A stretch of 64,000 bases of DNA from contig JAJKFL010000039.1 of the NCBI GenBank assembly GCA_021186555.1, positions 23,705,733-23,769,732 on the forward strand, given 5' to 3'. Source of the stretch: Reticulitermes speratus. Its lineage: Eukaryota; Arthropoda; Insecta; Blattodea; Rhinotermitidae. Shown here in pieces: positions 1-11,520 of this stretch. The position numbers and the translations under genes are program-made. The notes under the pieces are model-generated. The model made no database searches. It worked only from the letters and a program-made list of their open reading frames with translations, and was not told the DNA's origin. How positions within the stretch are numbered: position 1 is the first letter of the stretch; every line of letters begins with the position of its first letter.

Positions 1-265
1 AATTTTAACAATGATTCATGAGCGATGAGTTTACGAGTATACGGCCATGACCACAGTAAATTCGAATTCCTGTTAGGGACAAAGCACCTGCGGTAACTGT
101 CAATTTGTTCCTAATTTTTCATTGGCAGCGTTCTACACACTCCACTATAATTCCCTTGATTTGATTAGAGCTGTTCACTTCTGGCAAATAAGTTACAGGT
201 CAACATTTTATAAAGTTTCTGGTATAATGTCAATACAGCCACCAAATACTAAACAACTCTTGTTT
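1..265. other. gene-free stretch at left edge
   Basis: No open reading frame with coding character and no recognisable repeat family. The sequence is AT-rich and ends against the tail of the SINE that begins at about 266. Confidence 0.5.
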
Positions 266-668
266 TTCTGTACTTCTTCTTCTTCCATGGCGTTACAGCC
301 CGAGGTGGGCCAAAGCCTCCTTATTTTTGGGATTTCACCCCGAAGGTTTTCCTAGTCGGTAAGTGTGCATTCTGTAGTGAGTGACCGGATCACTGACCGC
401 ACAAGTTTTTTGCTCAATCCTGATGAGACAGCCAGAGCCATCTGGCAGGCAGTCAGGAGACTTGGGTGAGAAATGGCAGCTTGAATTTTGCTTACGGACA
501 CTACTAGTTCTATTCATGCCCGAAGGTTCTTTTACATGCCGTAAATCTACGACGTGGGACCGACGGCTTTACTTCCCCTCCGAAGGAAAACCCATCGCCC
601 TCGGTCGGGATCGAACCCGCGAACCTTGGGTCCAGTGGCGAGCACGCTAACCACTAGTCCACCGAGGG
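266..668 (-). repeat. tRNA-derived SINE with GAA-type tail
   Basis: Read on the minus strand, 668 to about 600 is a tRNA-like head with an A box (GGTGGACTAGTGGTTAGCGT) and a B box (GGGTTCGATCCC). A tRNA-unrelated body of about 300 bp follows, and it ends near 270-290 in GAAGAAGAAG. The head cannot be a tRNA gene, because it runs straight into the body and lacks a clean acceptor stem. No target-site duplication was identified. I do not know its family name. Confidence 0.6.
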
Positions 669-1139
669 CGACTGTTTTTCTGTACAATGGTCCCATATTC
701 TGACTTATGAGATGCATCTGGACATGCTGATGCACGTAATCGCATTGCAGGACAATAAAAATCGCAATACTCCAGCGGCACGTTTTGTGGATTGCGTCCT
801 TTCAAGCAAGGTAGATATTTAAATTTTCTTGAGTAATGCAAGAAACAAGCTTTTATTTTAAACATGAGGGAGAAGTCAAGGTGAAATACTTCTATTTTCA
901 TCGAGATGCATACTTACTTAACCAAAATATTTAGGAAAACCACTATTTATTGAGGAACCCCTGCCGTATATCAATACTCAGTCAAACATAACACCACATT
1001 GACAGTGTCTGATCATAAAGACTAGCTACATGTTTTGGGCGCTATAAACATTGCCTAGATCATTACGCTACAGACTGTCCAAAAAAAAAATGTCGCGTTT
1101 AAATGAGTGCTAAACTTCAAACAATATTTGCATGTGTAT
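669..1139. other. gene-free stretch
   Basis: AT-rich intergenic sequence. Only short open frames without codon bias or similarity are present. Confidence 0.45.
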
Positions 1140-1144
1140 GTCAC

Positions 1145-1290
1145 AAGCAAATCTGAACGAATGTAGATGGTTCAGTGGTTAGCACTCCTGTTTCGCACCA
1201 GAAACCGGCAACCTGATTCCGGTTTCATGTGGTCGTCTTCAAACCCCAGGTAAATGATAGGATTTCCCCTTCAGAAAAGATCACAACCAA
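1145..1290 (+). repeat. tRNA-like SINE head, degenerate
   Basis: An A-box-like TGGTTCAGTGGTTAGCACTC lies near 1168 and is followed by a decayed B-box region (CTTCAAACCCCAGG near 1235). The stretch after it resembles the body of the SINE at 3915-4105. It is probably an old copy; boundaries are approximate. Confidence 0.35.
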
Positions 1291-2720
1291 TTGCACATTG
1301 TCCCAATTCATATTTATCATCATTTGAAGATAAGTGGTCTCCGTTTCATTAAATATCGGTAGGCAAAAGAACTCTGTAAAACGAATGTTTGGTCTGTACA
1401 AACTGATATTAACCAAATATCTCTGCACCGCAGCAATGTGTGTGTGATTTGTATTGGGAAGAACTCCACTCGAATTCCGACCCACTAACAGCTATTCTGA
1501 CAGAGTTTTCATGTAATTTCTCAGACCCTCCGAACAAATGCTTTCAAAAGTCCTTCTTGCCCTTCCATCCTGATTAATAAAGCGCATTAATCTAACTACA
1601 CCTCCTCGCCAATTAATACGGTAAGGTAAAATAAAAGCAAAAGATAACCAACTGGAATTGCGTTGCTTCTAATAATAAAAACGGCCATAATAACGAAACG
1701 TCTAGGAAATGCAGACTCCTAATGTTACTAGTAACGGAATTTCATGTCTATTTCAGAATGAGTAAATGAACAATGATGTCATAGGCCTATCTATTATCAT
1801 GGAAGTGTTTCTAAACACAGCAAAGGTTCAGAAACTTCAGAATATTTTGACCACATAGCATTGGTAAAGCATAGGTGACAAAACAAGACTAGACAAACCG
1901 TTCTTACAGGTACGGTACCCAAATAAGGAAAGATACATTCTACGGGGGAAATAAGAAATGCGTACAAAATTTTATTCTGAAAGCTGAAGGGGCGGAAAAG
2001 GATAAGACTCATTCAATTTGCCACTGAAGTGCATCTTAAAGTAACAAGGTGCGACAGAATGGTCTGGACTCTTCTGACCCGGGATCCTGTCAGACGTCTT
2101 GCATAACAAATGCAATGCAAAGCCTTCACATCGGAACTACACTAACGGTACACGAAAATTCTAAAAATAATAAGTTGAAACAACGTCAAACCACGTAGAA
2201 ATAAATAGACACATTCTGCAAATCACCTTAGCCTTTGTGGCCAGTTCTTGTAGGGCCTATTTCTCGTACCGGTATCGCAGATTTTGTAGGTTGAAACATT
2301 TTCGAGGAAACAACGTACAGTGTTTCGATTTCTGTTCTGGTCAATAACCAGAATTCAACAAACATTACTGCGTAACACTTGTGTATCAGAATCAGCCACA
2401 TCCGTAGCTACCTGCGTCCGTAATAAAGGAGGCGTGACAGGGCACACCCCCGCGTGCCCTTGGTTCCGATAGGCTGGCTGGACCACCTCTATCTCGCATC
2501 TCAACAGTCGCAGTTTCCGGACAGCATCCTGGCATGCACAAATTTCCATCCTCTTGTCACGTTCTGTCAGGTTCCTCGTGATTGACATTCATCTGTCGGG
2601 ACCGCATGGGAACACGGCTTGTACGAGACTGGGCATGTGGCCAAACTAAATATGGCGTAGTTGGTAACGCTTTCCAGTTGTGCGTCTCCATGGCATTTCG
2701 AGGACAGGTTTTAACTAGAC
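1291..2720. other. gene-free stretch
   Basis: Intergenic. Open frames of 60-80 codons on both strands show no similarity or coding bias. No structure was noticed. Confidence 0.4.
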
Positions 2721-2724
2721 TGCC

Positions 2725-3290
2725 AGTGGTGTATTCCGTGACAGCACGCAGACATTACCAAAGCGTTCTTTACCTTAAAAATGTCATACGGTTTCGCAGC
2801 AAACGCTTAAACGTAATTTCGTTTACGTTAACAAGACAAGCACAGTCTTCCCTCTGCAAATTTTCACAAAACTCATACCTGCTCAACAGCGCTATGTGCA
2901 GAATTCTGACACTAAATTTCATCAAAATCGTGCAAAAAATGTAGAAAGTGCAGATAAAAATTCAATTACGCCCCTAAGTCAAGCATGGCTTTCACTGCGC
3001 CGATTTTCACGAAACTCAAAATCACCAAATATTTTTTGTGGATGTCTCCTGCATCGAACTTCAAATCCGATGGAAAACATAGAAAATTTGGGAAAACGTC
3101 ACTTACGTCCTGAGGTAAAGTATGGTTTTTACTGTGCCTATTTTCACGATACTCACAAGTACCGACCCGCATTACGTGGAAATTTCCTGTACCGACGTTT
3201 ACCCAAATCGGTCGAGAAATGGAATACGATACTGGACACATTGCGTCGCCATTCGTTCTACATGTCCAGATGTCGAATCTAAAGTGTAAA
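2725..3290 (+). repeat. unclassified dispersed repeat with internal repetition
   Basis: Positions 2748-2800 are clearly related to 9755-9807: both read like CAGACA-TA-CAA-GCG-TCTTTAC, then an A-rich stretch, then ACGGTTTC. Downstream, a module containing TTTTCACGA-ACTCA occurs near 2860, 3005 and 3145, each followed by variants of a phrase about 100 bp long. It contains weakly open frames (2582-2944 and 2896-3282), but they resemble no protein I know. Probably a decayed mobile element. Confidence 0.35.
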
Positions 3291-3914
3291 CAATCAGATT
3301 TATGATTACATAAATTTCCATTCCAAACTTTCTCTGCGTTGTACAGAGACTCAAAATCAGACATCCCCAATTACAGGAATTTCGAACACTACCGGACAGC
3401 GTGCAGTAGAGCACAGTGCCAGTTTTTTACAACCTACAGTGCGGAGTAGCTCTCAGCCAGCATGAACTTTTGCTGACGCCTATGGTAGCAAGCGACAGTC
3501 ACTTGGAGTTGCTACTTTGTACTGTCTGATGTCTGCAAGTACTACTGTGAGTTTCGTGCCTTTGTTCTTGTAAAACTCAGAAGATAATTGGTGACAGCAA
3601 CCCGTCTTATTAGCATGACTGCGACAATAGAAGAAAATTACGAACCGGCATCACTCCTTGTCTTTAGTTTGTGGCGCAGTTATACAAAGCCTGCCAAGAA
3701 ACAATGACTTGTGTATAAGTGCCGCTCCGCATACACCAAACATAAATTTCTTTCTCGCCCATACATATATCTATAGGCCTACACGTAAATTACATCTTGG
3801 TTAGTAACAGCTTACTACTTCCTACAGAAATATTTTTTAAACAAGACTATACGTGCACAGTAACTTTTCGGTGTGTCACTTCTAGGACACAGCCTAGTTG
3901 TTCACAGTCGCTTT
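3291..3914. other. gene-free stretch
   Basis: Intergenic; no feature recognised apart from short shadow frames. Confidence 0.4.
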
Positions 3915-4105
3915 TTTTTCGTTTTTCCGTGTAATGGAGCACCGGTGGAATGAAACTGACAGGGGAAAACCGAAGTACTCGGGGGAAAACCTGTGCCAGT
4001 GCCATTTTGTCCACCACAAATCCCACATGGACTGACCCGGGATTGAACCCGGGCCTCCGCGGTGAGAGGCCGGCAACTAACCGCCTGAGCCATGGCACGA
4101 CCAAT
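3915..4105 (-). repeat. tRNA-derived SINE (type C)
   Basis: On the minus strand the tRNA-like head has an A box (TGGCTCAGGCGGTTAGTTGC) and a B box (GGGTTCAATCCC, near 4035-4047). The body contains a stretch reading TTTTCCCC-GAGTACTTCGG-TTTTCCCC and then a phrase about matching CATTCCACC. The same body, with other heads, occurs at about 6645-6850 (plus) and 57185-57295 (minus), which shows a dispersed family. Confidence 0.6.
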
Positions 4106-5284
4106 TTAGCCTGTTACAAGTGATTCTGTCTGTTCTAAGTTCGACGATTAGAATTGTCTGAGGTAATGCGCTGCAGGTTGTGTGTTGCAGAAGTCTTCCA
4201 TGCGTGTTAAAACTGACAAGACTGCAGTTCTCAGGGAAGGTGCACAATTCAATAAGGACGAAAAAGGGGCAGTCAAGAGGTGGGTGAATAAAATAACACT
4301 TTAAAATAAATCACGGAAATAACCCCTGCTAAACGTGTACAAATCTGTTGTTGTGGACATATTACAGATTTCGTGAAAACTTCCGAGTTACTTTTACAAA
4401 TCTTTCTTTCAGAGTCACTCACTGAAATCTCCTAGACAAAAAGACTGCCGTTCAAGACAAACAAATGTAGTACACGACAAGGCCTTAAGGACTAAATTCG
4501 GCTACATTTTCAAAAGCGAGTAATTGTCTGCTAACGCTAAAGTCTCCTTCCACGAGGCCCTTATCCGGCCATTCACAACACAGTCCTGTCCGGTACGGCT
4601 GGAGGGCCACCCTTAGCTCCCCCCAGAATGTACAGACGTTAAACAACGGCGTTCTGCGATCAGTAGGCCTACGAAACCTCCACTTGCCCTTCCAAAGTTG
4701 GGCGAATTCATAGACACGATAGAAAGCTACACAGGCGTTAGTTGTCTAAACCTGACAGTGGTCTACGACGTTCGACCGAGGAAGCGCCACACTGAAGGTT
4801 AGGCAGGCGGAAATTGGCCGCAGAAAAATACGCATCTCTCACGATAGTTTGCTGCTGGTAATTAAAAAGTAAGACGTAGCAACAGACTATCGTGCGTCAA
4901 TAATTTGCATGTGAAAACTTGTGACCGCCCCCTCAGGCTCTAATACAATGTATAAATGTACATATGCAAAACTCGTAAAACAGAGTGCTATAAACAGATA
5001 CGAGTATATCGTCAACAGTTCTAGATTAAGTCCAAACATTGAAATGTGTCACAATGCTCACCAAACCGCACAAAAAACATAGGAAGCCTGAAGCACGTGA
5101 TATAAAACATGTTACGTACTCGGCAAGAAGGACGTAAGTCAAACATAATTATGAAGTAGATAAATGAAATAAACGACCGTTATACTCCAAACCAGTAAAC
5201 TGTTATTCCGACTTAAGGCCTGCGCACCATGCATGTAACCTTCACTGTATAAATATCACAATTAATGCCTTTATTACAATGTGT
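4106..5284. other. gene-free stretch
   Basis: Intergenic. A CG-richer patch lies near 4540-4640. No gene or classified repeat was recognised. Confidence 0.4.
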
Positions 5285-5571
5285 ATTATACTGTTGCCGA
5301 TCCCAGTGGCCGTGCGGTCTAAGGCGTGGGTCTGCGGCCGCTCGCTTACTAGGATTGTGGGTTCGAATCCCGCCTAGGGTATGGATGTCTGTCTCTTGTG
5401 AGTGTTGTGTGTTGTCAGGTAGAGGTCTCTGCGACGAGCTGGTCCCTCGTCCAGAGGAGTCCTACCGAGTGTGGTGCGTCTAAAAAGTGTGATCGTGAAG
5501 CCTCGAACAATGAGGCGGCCTAGGCTCCCAAGGGGCTGTCGAGCCATTGGGGGGGGGGGGATTATACTGTT
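5285..5571 (+). repeat. full-length SINE (type B, tRNA-Leu-like head) with target-site duplication
   Basis: The element body is 5296-5560. It is flanked by an exact 11-bp duplication ATTATACTGTT at 5285-5295 and 5561-5571. The head resembles tRNA-Leu (A box TGGCCGTGCGGTCTAAGGCG, B box GGGTTCGAATCC). The body ends in a run of 12 G (5549-5560) immediately before the right duplication, so the G-run is the retroposed 3' end. A related head is inserted inside another SINE at about 58704. Confidence 0.75.
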
Positions 5572-6644
5572 AGCAAAAGTCAAATTCGAAATATGTGATT
5601 CCATCCTTTTTTACACAGTAATGTATATATATGATATATATCAAATTAATTAAGGCCAAATGTTCTTTTCTATCCACAAACAAAGCACCATGAGACAAAC
5701 GGGGCAATAATATAAAGTTTCTGCCAGACAACAGACTTTCAGTAGACGAAACAACAGAATAAACATAGTAAGAATTTTAATTCCCCTTTGGATAAGTTTC
5801 GCAATGACTGAAGCCTTCTGAAATGTTACTCCGTATCGACTGGTAAATAGATAACCGATGTTTCGGACGAGCGTAATGCCTTCAAAACCCGAGTCAACTA
5901 CATACCAGTTGATACAGCGTTAACATCCCAGAAAACTCGACTCTTCATCAACACCGCTTTGAGAACCTCAAATGTCGCAAGTTGCGTAATAACATCTTAT
6001 AATTAATTTCTACTGTTATTAAAAAAATGGCAGGTAATATGTACCGCTCTCCATCACTTGAACTTGCTTCTTAGGAATACAAGCAGTGCTTTTGGGAAAT
6101 ATTCAAGTTATGTTTTATATAAAGGGCACATCCGCGACTGTATCTACAAAACCCACACAAAACTTAAATGCCTTGATTATGAGAATGGAGAAAGGAAGCC
6201 ATTAATTTGAAGAAGTGTAAATGCCGTATCATATCTCGTGATGGCTTGCAATGTGACATCAGTGCTAAAGAAAAGCGAATGTTTGTGACTGAAAAATCTC
6301 ATCGAACATGGTTATGCTTACGTGTCAATCTGTAATTAATATGGTAACGCGGAAATGGCCAAACTTCTGCGAGTTTTCTTTCAGAGAAAGATGAATGGAA
6401 CCTGAAACTACAAGCACTAAGAGTCCAAGAGGAACTCAAGATAAAAGAGTTGCCACAGAAGTGCCAAAGCGTCAGGTCTAGTGCCAAATGTGCTCAGAAA
6501 ACGTCGCAAATCCAGAAACAAAAGCTATATATGTAACTTGAGCAGTCTATGACGTCTGCAAGGATTTCACGTACCCCTTGCAGACCTCCAGTCGCACAAA
6601 CGTCACGCTGTTAATGTCTCATTTATAAAAGGATAAAATTCATT
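5572..6644. other. gene-free stretch
   Basis: AT-rich intergenic sequence; no coding or repeat signal recognised. Confidence 0.4.
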
Positions 6645-6850
6645 TCAGCTCATGCGCTAGCGTGATGGGCTCGTATGTAAATGGTCGTAAGATCGAGCCC
6701 TAATCGAGTCAATTTCTTATTGCCTGCAGTTGTGGTTTGTGTTCCTGTGTCCCAGTTCCACTTGGACAGGTTTTTCTCCGAGGATTTCGGTTTCCCCTGT
6801 CAATTATCATTCCACCAAAGCCCCATGTTTGTAATAATTCAGCTACCATC
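6645..6850 (+). repeat. SINE of type C body, decayed head
   Basis: The body from about 6720 matches the minus-strand body at 3915-4020 (tract TTTTTCTCCGAGGATTTCGG followed by TTTCCCCTGTCA and CATTCCACC). The 5' part (GCTCATGCGCTAGCGTGATGG, then GATCGAGCCC) looks like a tRNA head that has lost its B box. Confidence 0.5.
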
Positions 6851-6989
6851 GGTGTTATATAGTGTGAAACATTGATCTTTAGAGCATTCTGACGCTAATA
6901 CATGGTCATAGTAGTGACTGAAAGTTTGGCCATCGTCCGACGTCCAAGATTGAAACCCACTACACTTCAATGGCTGGATTTGCCTCCGT

Positions 6990-7309
6990 CTCCTGGTGGA
7001 ATAGTGGGCCGGGATAGCTCAGTCGGTATAGCGACTCGCTACGGGCTGGACGCTCCGGGGATCGAATCCCAGTGGGGTCGAGATTTTCCGCACCCGTCCA
7101 GACCGGCCCTGGGGCCCACCCAGCCTCCTGTACAATGGGTACCGGGTCTATTTCACGGGGGTAAAGCGGCTGAGGCGTGGAGTTGACCACCCACCCCCAT
7201 CTAGTGCCAGAGTTAAAGAAAGAGTAGCGCTATACCTCTACTCCCCCTCTGGGCCTTCATGGCCTGTTCTAGGGAGAACTTTACCTTTATCTTTACCTCC
7301 TGGTGGAAT
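6990..7309 (+). repeat. full-length SINE (type A) with 13-bp target-site duplication
   Basis: The element runs from about 7003 to 7296 and is bounded by the exact duplication CTCCTGGTGGAAT (6990-7002 and 7297-7309). The tRNA-like head is GGGATAGCTCAGTCGGTATAG with B box GGGATCGAATCCC. The long body carries GGGGTAAAGCGGC and CATCTAGTGCC, and the 3' end reads GGGAGAACTTTACC. Two other copies lie at 24966-25244 (minus) and 58643-59274 (plus, interrupted). This looks like the most recently active SINE family in the window. Confidence 0.85.
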
Positions 7310-8970
7310 GGGGAGTTGTAGGTCTTTCAGGAAGAACTACTCTCAACCCCTGAGACTGAAAGCAACTTGCACGCAGAACGACACATTTTGTCTGGAAAAT
7401 TTCGAAGGTAGAGACAACTTGAAAGACACGAGTGGGGACAATACTGGAAGATATCTTGGTTAAACACAGTGTGAAGACGTTGTTTCTACATTTACATAGA
7501 ATTGGGCTGCGACAGAACAGGGTCCAAAAGTTACATCGGTGTGATCATGGGTATCAACCTTCGTAGTGTATAAAACACGTGTGAGGACACGCAGTCACCA
7601 ACAGGCACGTACTGCGAAGGTGCCAAAGTATTGTCCGTCGGCCGGCAATTCCTCTCACTTGTCTCGGCACAAGTTCGCGTCTAATATACTTTCTGTGCAC
7701 TGTAATACATGCTTGTACCTGTATGTTAAATTATCCACCTCTGAACTCCCTCGTAAGTCGTCGTTATCAGCAGACTGTTCATAAACATCCTCCGACATAA
7801 GTCTGTCAAAGAGAACTGTTGGCTTCCTTCAAACATTTATTAGACTGCACAACTAATTGATTTCTAAACAAAATCTACGTATTTGTTGCGTGAACAACTA
7901 CACCTAGTTATATTTATTTATCAATTACTTGCCACATTTTCAACTGTGCAATGACATGTGTGTGTGTGTGTGTGTGTGTGTGTAAACTGAAATAAATTAA
8001 TCTCAATGTAGATTACAAAAAGATACGAGAACATTTGTAAAATGTCTGATGAAATGTTTATTTTCTTTCTGCCTAGCGTGCAGAAGACCTGTCACGGAAG
8101 GTTCACTTAATAAAAGAGGGTCGAGCGCTGCAGGCTGCTCGGGCTCATGAAGTAAAGGAATTTGCCTCTATAACGTCTTCTGGCTGGCATCGGATCGCTT
8201 TGTGAAATACCCGTCCCAGAGGTCGGAGTTATGGGACAGAAAACACATGCGCTTATTTTGTCTTGGCTTCTGTGCGGTATAAATTAACTGTACAACACTT
8301 TTAGAACTATTGTAACACTGACCGAAACAGCCACCTTAAAATTCGTACCACAACGTTCCAAGTGAAAATGTGAAGAATCTGGTTCTTATCTCCAGAGATA
8401 TTTTGGAGATCTCATCTGCGGTGCAGTGGGTAGGTATCCATGGCTCATACCGTGAGGCAAAGTAAATGCTGGGATCTAAAAGGTGCAGGTGCTTCGTATA
8501 TCTTCACCTTCACGTAGTCGTTGTGCCTTAAAAGGGTAAAGCTGGTCCTACGCACGCCTACTTCCTTTTAAATGCTTCCATCTGCAGAAAGAGGCTAGCA
8601 CAATTTAAAAATTAACTAACACACTATTTAGTATTCCGTGTACACTTTACATTGCTAGGATCTATAAACCCCACTGTACAACTGCCATTCGTAGCCTGCA
8701 ACTTCCGCATTTTGGGCAAGTAAGCCTACATGTGTCATTAACAGAATAATTGAGACGCAAAATATTCGATACGTAGTTTACAGACATGTTCAAGGTCTAC
8801 CTCCATACCACTGACGTTTCTCATGCAAACGTCAGCTGCCCTTTAGTTATCGCGAACAAGAGGAAAGCTACGCACATACAGGCTACATTTCAATCTACCG
8901 CCATGCTGTTTTTTATATTTAATAACAAACTTTCTATAGAAAGTTGCACATTCCTTGGAGACTTATCACT
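7310..8970. other. gene-free stretch with a TG microsatellite
   Basis: Intergenic. A (TG)n tract lies at about 7960-7982. No gene or classified element was recognised. Confidence 0.45.
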
Positions 8971-8974
8971 TACA

Positions 8975-9120
8975 GCAGGCCTGTCAAACACAAAACAGGT
9001 TGCAGGCCAAATTCGAAATTCGACTTGATAGCTTGGGCCGCAACATATAATGTCACATTCCCCCGTCTTTTCATTTGTAAATTTTTCAAGGAAGAAGAAC
9101 ACAAGGTTGTAAAGTACTCC
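8975..9120 (+). repeat. hAT-type transposon end (probable)
   Basis: The phrase CAGGCCTGTCAAACAC at 8978 followed by GGGCCGCAACATATAATGTC is typical of hAT-family termini (CAGGCCTGTC, then GGCCCGCA). No transposase was found nearby and no terminal inverted partner was located, so the assignment is tentative. Confidence 0.35.
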
Positions 9121-9397
9121 TTGTATTTAATTTTGCAGGATTTCTTGGATGTATTGGGCAATAAAAGTACTCAAACAGTAGAACTTTATAAACATCAAAA
9201 CGTAAACTGTTCACATCATAACGCTCTGCAGGGCGCGTATCTGACACGCCTGACTTCCAGGATTTCACATCAATGACATAAATGATAGCACCTTAAGCAT
9301 TTCACACTTTTGCATCTTGATGTTCAAACGCAACAGACATTGTTTGAAAGTGGCGGAAGCGGCAGTAATCGTAAAGCAGATTAGTGTACCTGAAGCC

Positions 9398-9646
9398 TAA
9401 TACACAATTCGTCTTTCACATCTCAATTTTTATAATTCAATTTCAATTTGTACTACATGTTCCGGCCATCACCTTATAGTACTACATTTAACACATCTTG
9501 AGAAATTGACTGTAGAATAGTAGAATACGCTACCTCAAGATGTTTGCAATATACTACCTAACGATGGCCGGAAATAGGGCCGGAACATGTAGTACAAATT
9601 GAAATTTAATTATAAAGATTGAGCCGTAAAGACGAATAGTGCATTA
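9398..9646. mobile_element. MITE with ~70-bp inverted repeats and TA duplication (Tc1/mariner-like)
   Basis: The element 9400-9644 is flanked by TA on both sides (9398-9399 and 9645-9646). The left terminus ATACACAATTCGTCTTT matches the reverse complement of the right terminus (ATGCACTATTCGTCTTT), and similarity continues for about 70 bp through the phrase TTTGTACTACATGTTCCGG. There is no coding capacity. TA target and long inverted repeats point to mobilisation by a Tc1/mariner transposase, which is inference. Confidence 0.75.
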
Positions 9647-9744
9647 TTTTCCTTTTTGTATAAATTCACAACGGGAATTTTAAACTTAAGTTTACCTGAA
9701 GCCTACTTCCCTTCCTCAAAGAAAACAAGACTGAAAATGGGTGT

Positions 9745-9960
9745 ACTCAGCGTCTCAGTACACAGACAGTATCAAGACGCCCTTTACTTCCAAAACGTAA
9801 CACGGTTTCACGAAACACGAAGAGGCATGCCGCCAGAAGAAAAATCAGTTTCTGGCTGTAGTTGCAAATGCGTTATTGAAATCAGAGTGGAAACACTAGA
9901 GTTCAAATTCATAAATTCTAGTGTATGCATGCATATTTATCAATCTTATATCGTGCAGGA
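9745..9960 (+). repeat. second copy of the unclassified 2725-type repeat
   Basis: 9755-9807 aligns to 2748-2800 with scattered substitutions (shared CAGACA, CTTTAC and ACGGTTTC blocks). Similarity fades after about 9830. Confidence 0.4.
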
Positions 9961-9971
9961 TGTGCATCCTA

Positions 9972-10020
9972 GAACAGTGGTTTCCACCCAGTGGTCACGG
10001 TTGGCAAATTTTGTGCCGGT
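9972..10020 (+). repeat. possible hAT terminus
   Basis: ACAGTGGTTTCCACCCAGTG resembles the CAGTGGTTCCCAACC ends of many hAT elements. The partner end was not located. Confidence 0.3.
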
Positions 10021-11195
10021 CCGAATATTCTACTTAGCTTATGTGCGTATGTCATGTGTGTGAACAGTTGGATAAATTATTGTTTTACACGCAGAGACAC
10101 TTTTCGTTTCGGGTATGTTTCGAAGAAATCGAAAAACACCTGTACGTTTCGTCACGTATGTCTTTTTCGAACACAAGTAACAACGTCGAATCTACGGGAC
10201 CTATAGGTACCTGAATTTAATTATGTGCTATTTTTGGGTTTGATTACTTTTACTTGACAGCTTTACTGTACGATGTAAAAGTGGGAGGATTTAGAATGGA
10301 TTCCTTTGGCTAGTGATCAACACCATTGGCGAGGTCTTGTGAATATGGTAATGTACTTTCCGATGCTGCAAAGGCAGCAAATGTATTGATCAGCTAAGCT
10401 ACCTTTAACTTTTCAAGAACTTTTGGCCATAAAGTTAGTTACAACAATCAACCCGGTAACTCGAGCTTAAATGTGTAGAAGAAAATATGCGTTAACTATT
10501 TTGTCCTCTTTAAAAAAAAAAACGCTACCAATCGCACGGCTGTTGCGTAAGGACACGAGCGGGTACTTCGCAATATAACCTCATCTGCCATCTCTTGGGG
10601 GTCAGTAGGACTACGTAGCCTATTACTCCCATGCCTCGGAAATGTGCAGTAACTTGTGCGTTGACAGCGAAATACCACCTTGTGGTGCCCTCTTCCCCGT
10701 AAGGAATTTAAGTTATATTATTGCTATTAACCAATTCACTTCATGGAGCAGACTCCCTGACAAGCTAATGGTAGCTCAAATTACCAAGAAATTCCACTCC
10801 TTTTACGGAAACCAAAGGACCATATATTGAACCAAATGAACGTAGCCCACACCATCACATATAATTCCTATTTAAGATTCATTTTAATGACATCCACCCT
10901 TCTATGCATTACTCCCAAGTGCTCTCTTCCCATCAGATTTCCCGAAGAAAAATTTGAATGCATTTTCAGCTCCCCCACGCGTGCCTGGGTGTCACGTCAG
11001 TCTCATCTTCCTTGGTTTCGTCGCCGTAATAATACAGTATAATGAGATTACTTTAGGAGCGCTCTGCGGAAAGAATTCAACCTATCAGGCGGAAGAGTCT
11101 TCGGACGCTCCTTCTGTCAGGTCGTACCACAAGGCCGCCGACTGCTAGTGGAAGCGACAAACCTGCAGCCTAAACACGCTACAAATAAACGTATC
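10021..11195. other. gene-free stretch
   Basis: Intergenic; short open frames only, no coding bias. Confidence 0.4.
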
Positions 11196-11199
11196 CGAA

Positions 11200-11520
11200 T
11201 TCCATCAGAAATTGGAAATGCTCTCCGTTGTTCCCCACGAATTACTGGCGCCCCGGATCGGGTCAAAGTTTTTTGTTGCCTTAGGCAAAGCTTAGGCTTG
11301 CCGCCCTCTGCACCAACAATCGACGTCATCACCTCACATTTACGAAGGAAGTGCTTTTATTCCTGCTTCCTGACTTTCACCCTACAAATTTCGCCGCCCT
11401 AGATAACCGCCTGGCTCGCCCGACAGGGTTGAGCCGGCCCTGCTGGCATAGGCGTAACTTGGCTAATAACACTGGCCGGGGGGGGGGGGGGGGGGGGGGG
11501 GGGCAAAATTGACCATGGGT
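11200..11520. repeat. degenerate DNA-transposon-like end with 26-bp G run
   Basis: The stretch contains GGGTTGAGCCGGCCCTGCTGG and GGCGTAACTTGG, phrases common at ends of non-autonomous DNA transposons, and then an uninterrupted run of 26 G at 11478-11503. A related phrase (GGCGTATCTAGG with a G-rich follow-on) lies near 62741. Classification is uncertain. Confidence 0.3.

Noticed and set aside
5300..5375. tRNA-Leu-like sequence as a tRNA gene
   Set aside because: It continues directly into a SINE body flanked by target-site duplications; the acceptor stem is not intact. The same reasoning applies to the heads at 600-668, 4021-4095, 7006-7078 and 25170-25244.
10640..11400. cluster of overlapping open frames of 60-84 codons
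   Set aside because: No similarity, no splice-compatible structure and frames on both strands; treated as chance.
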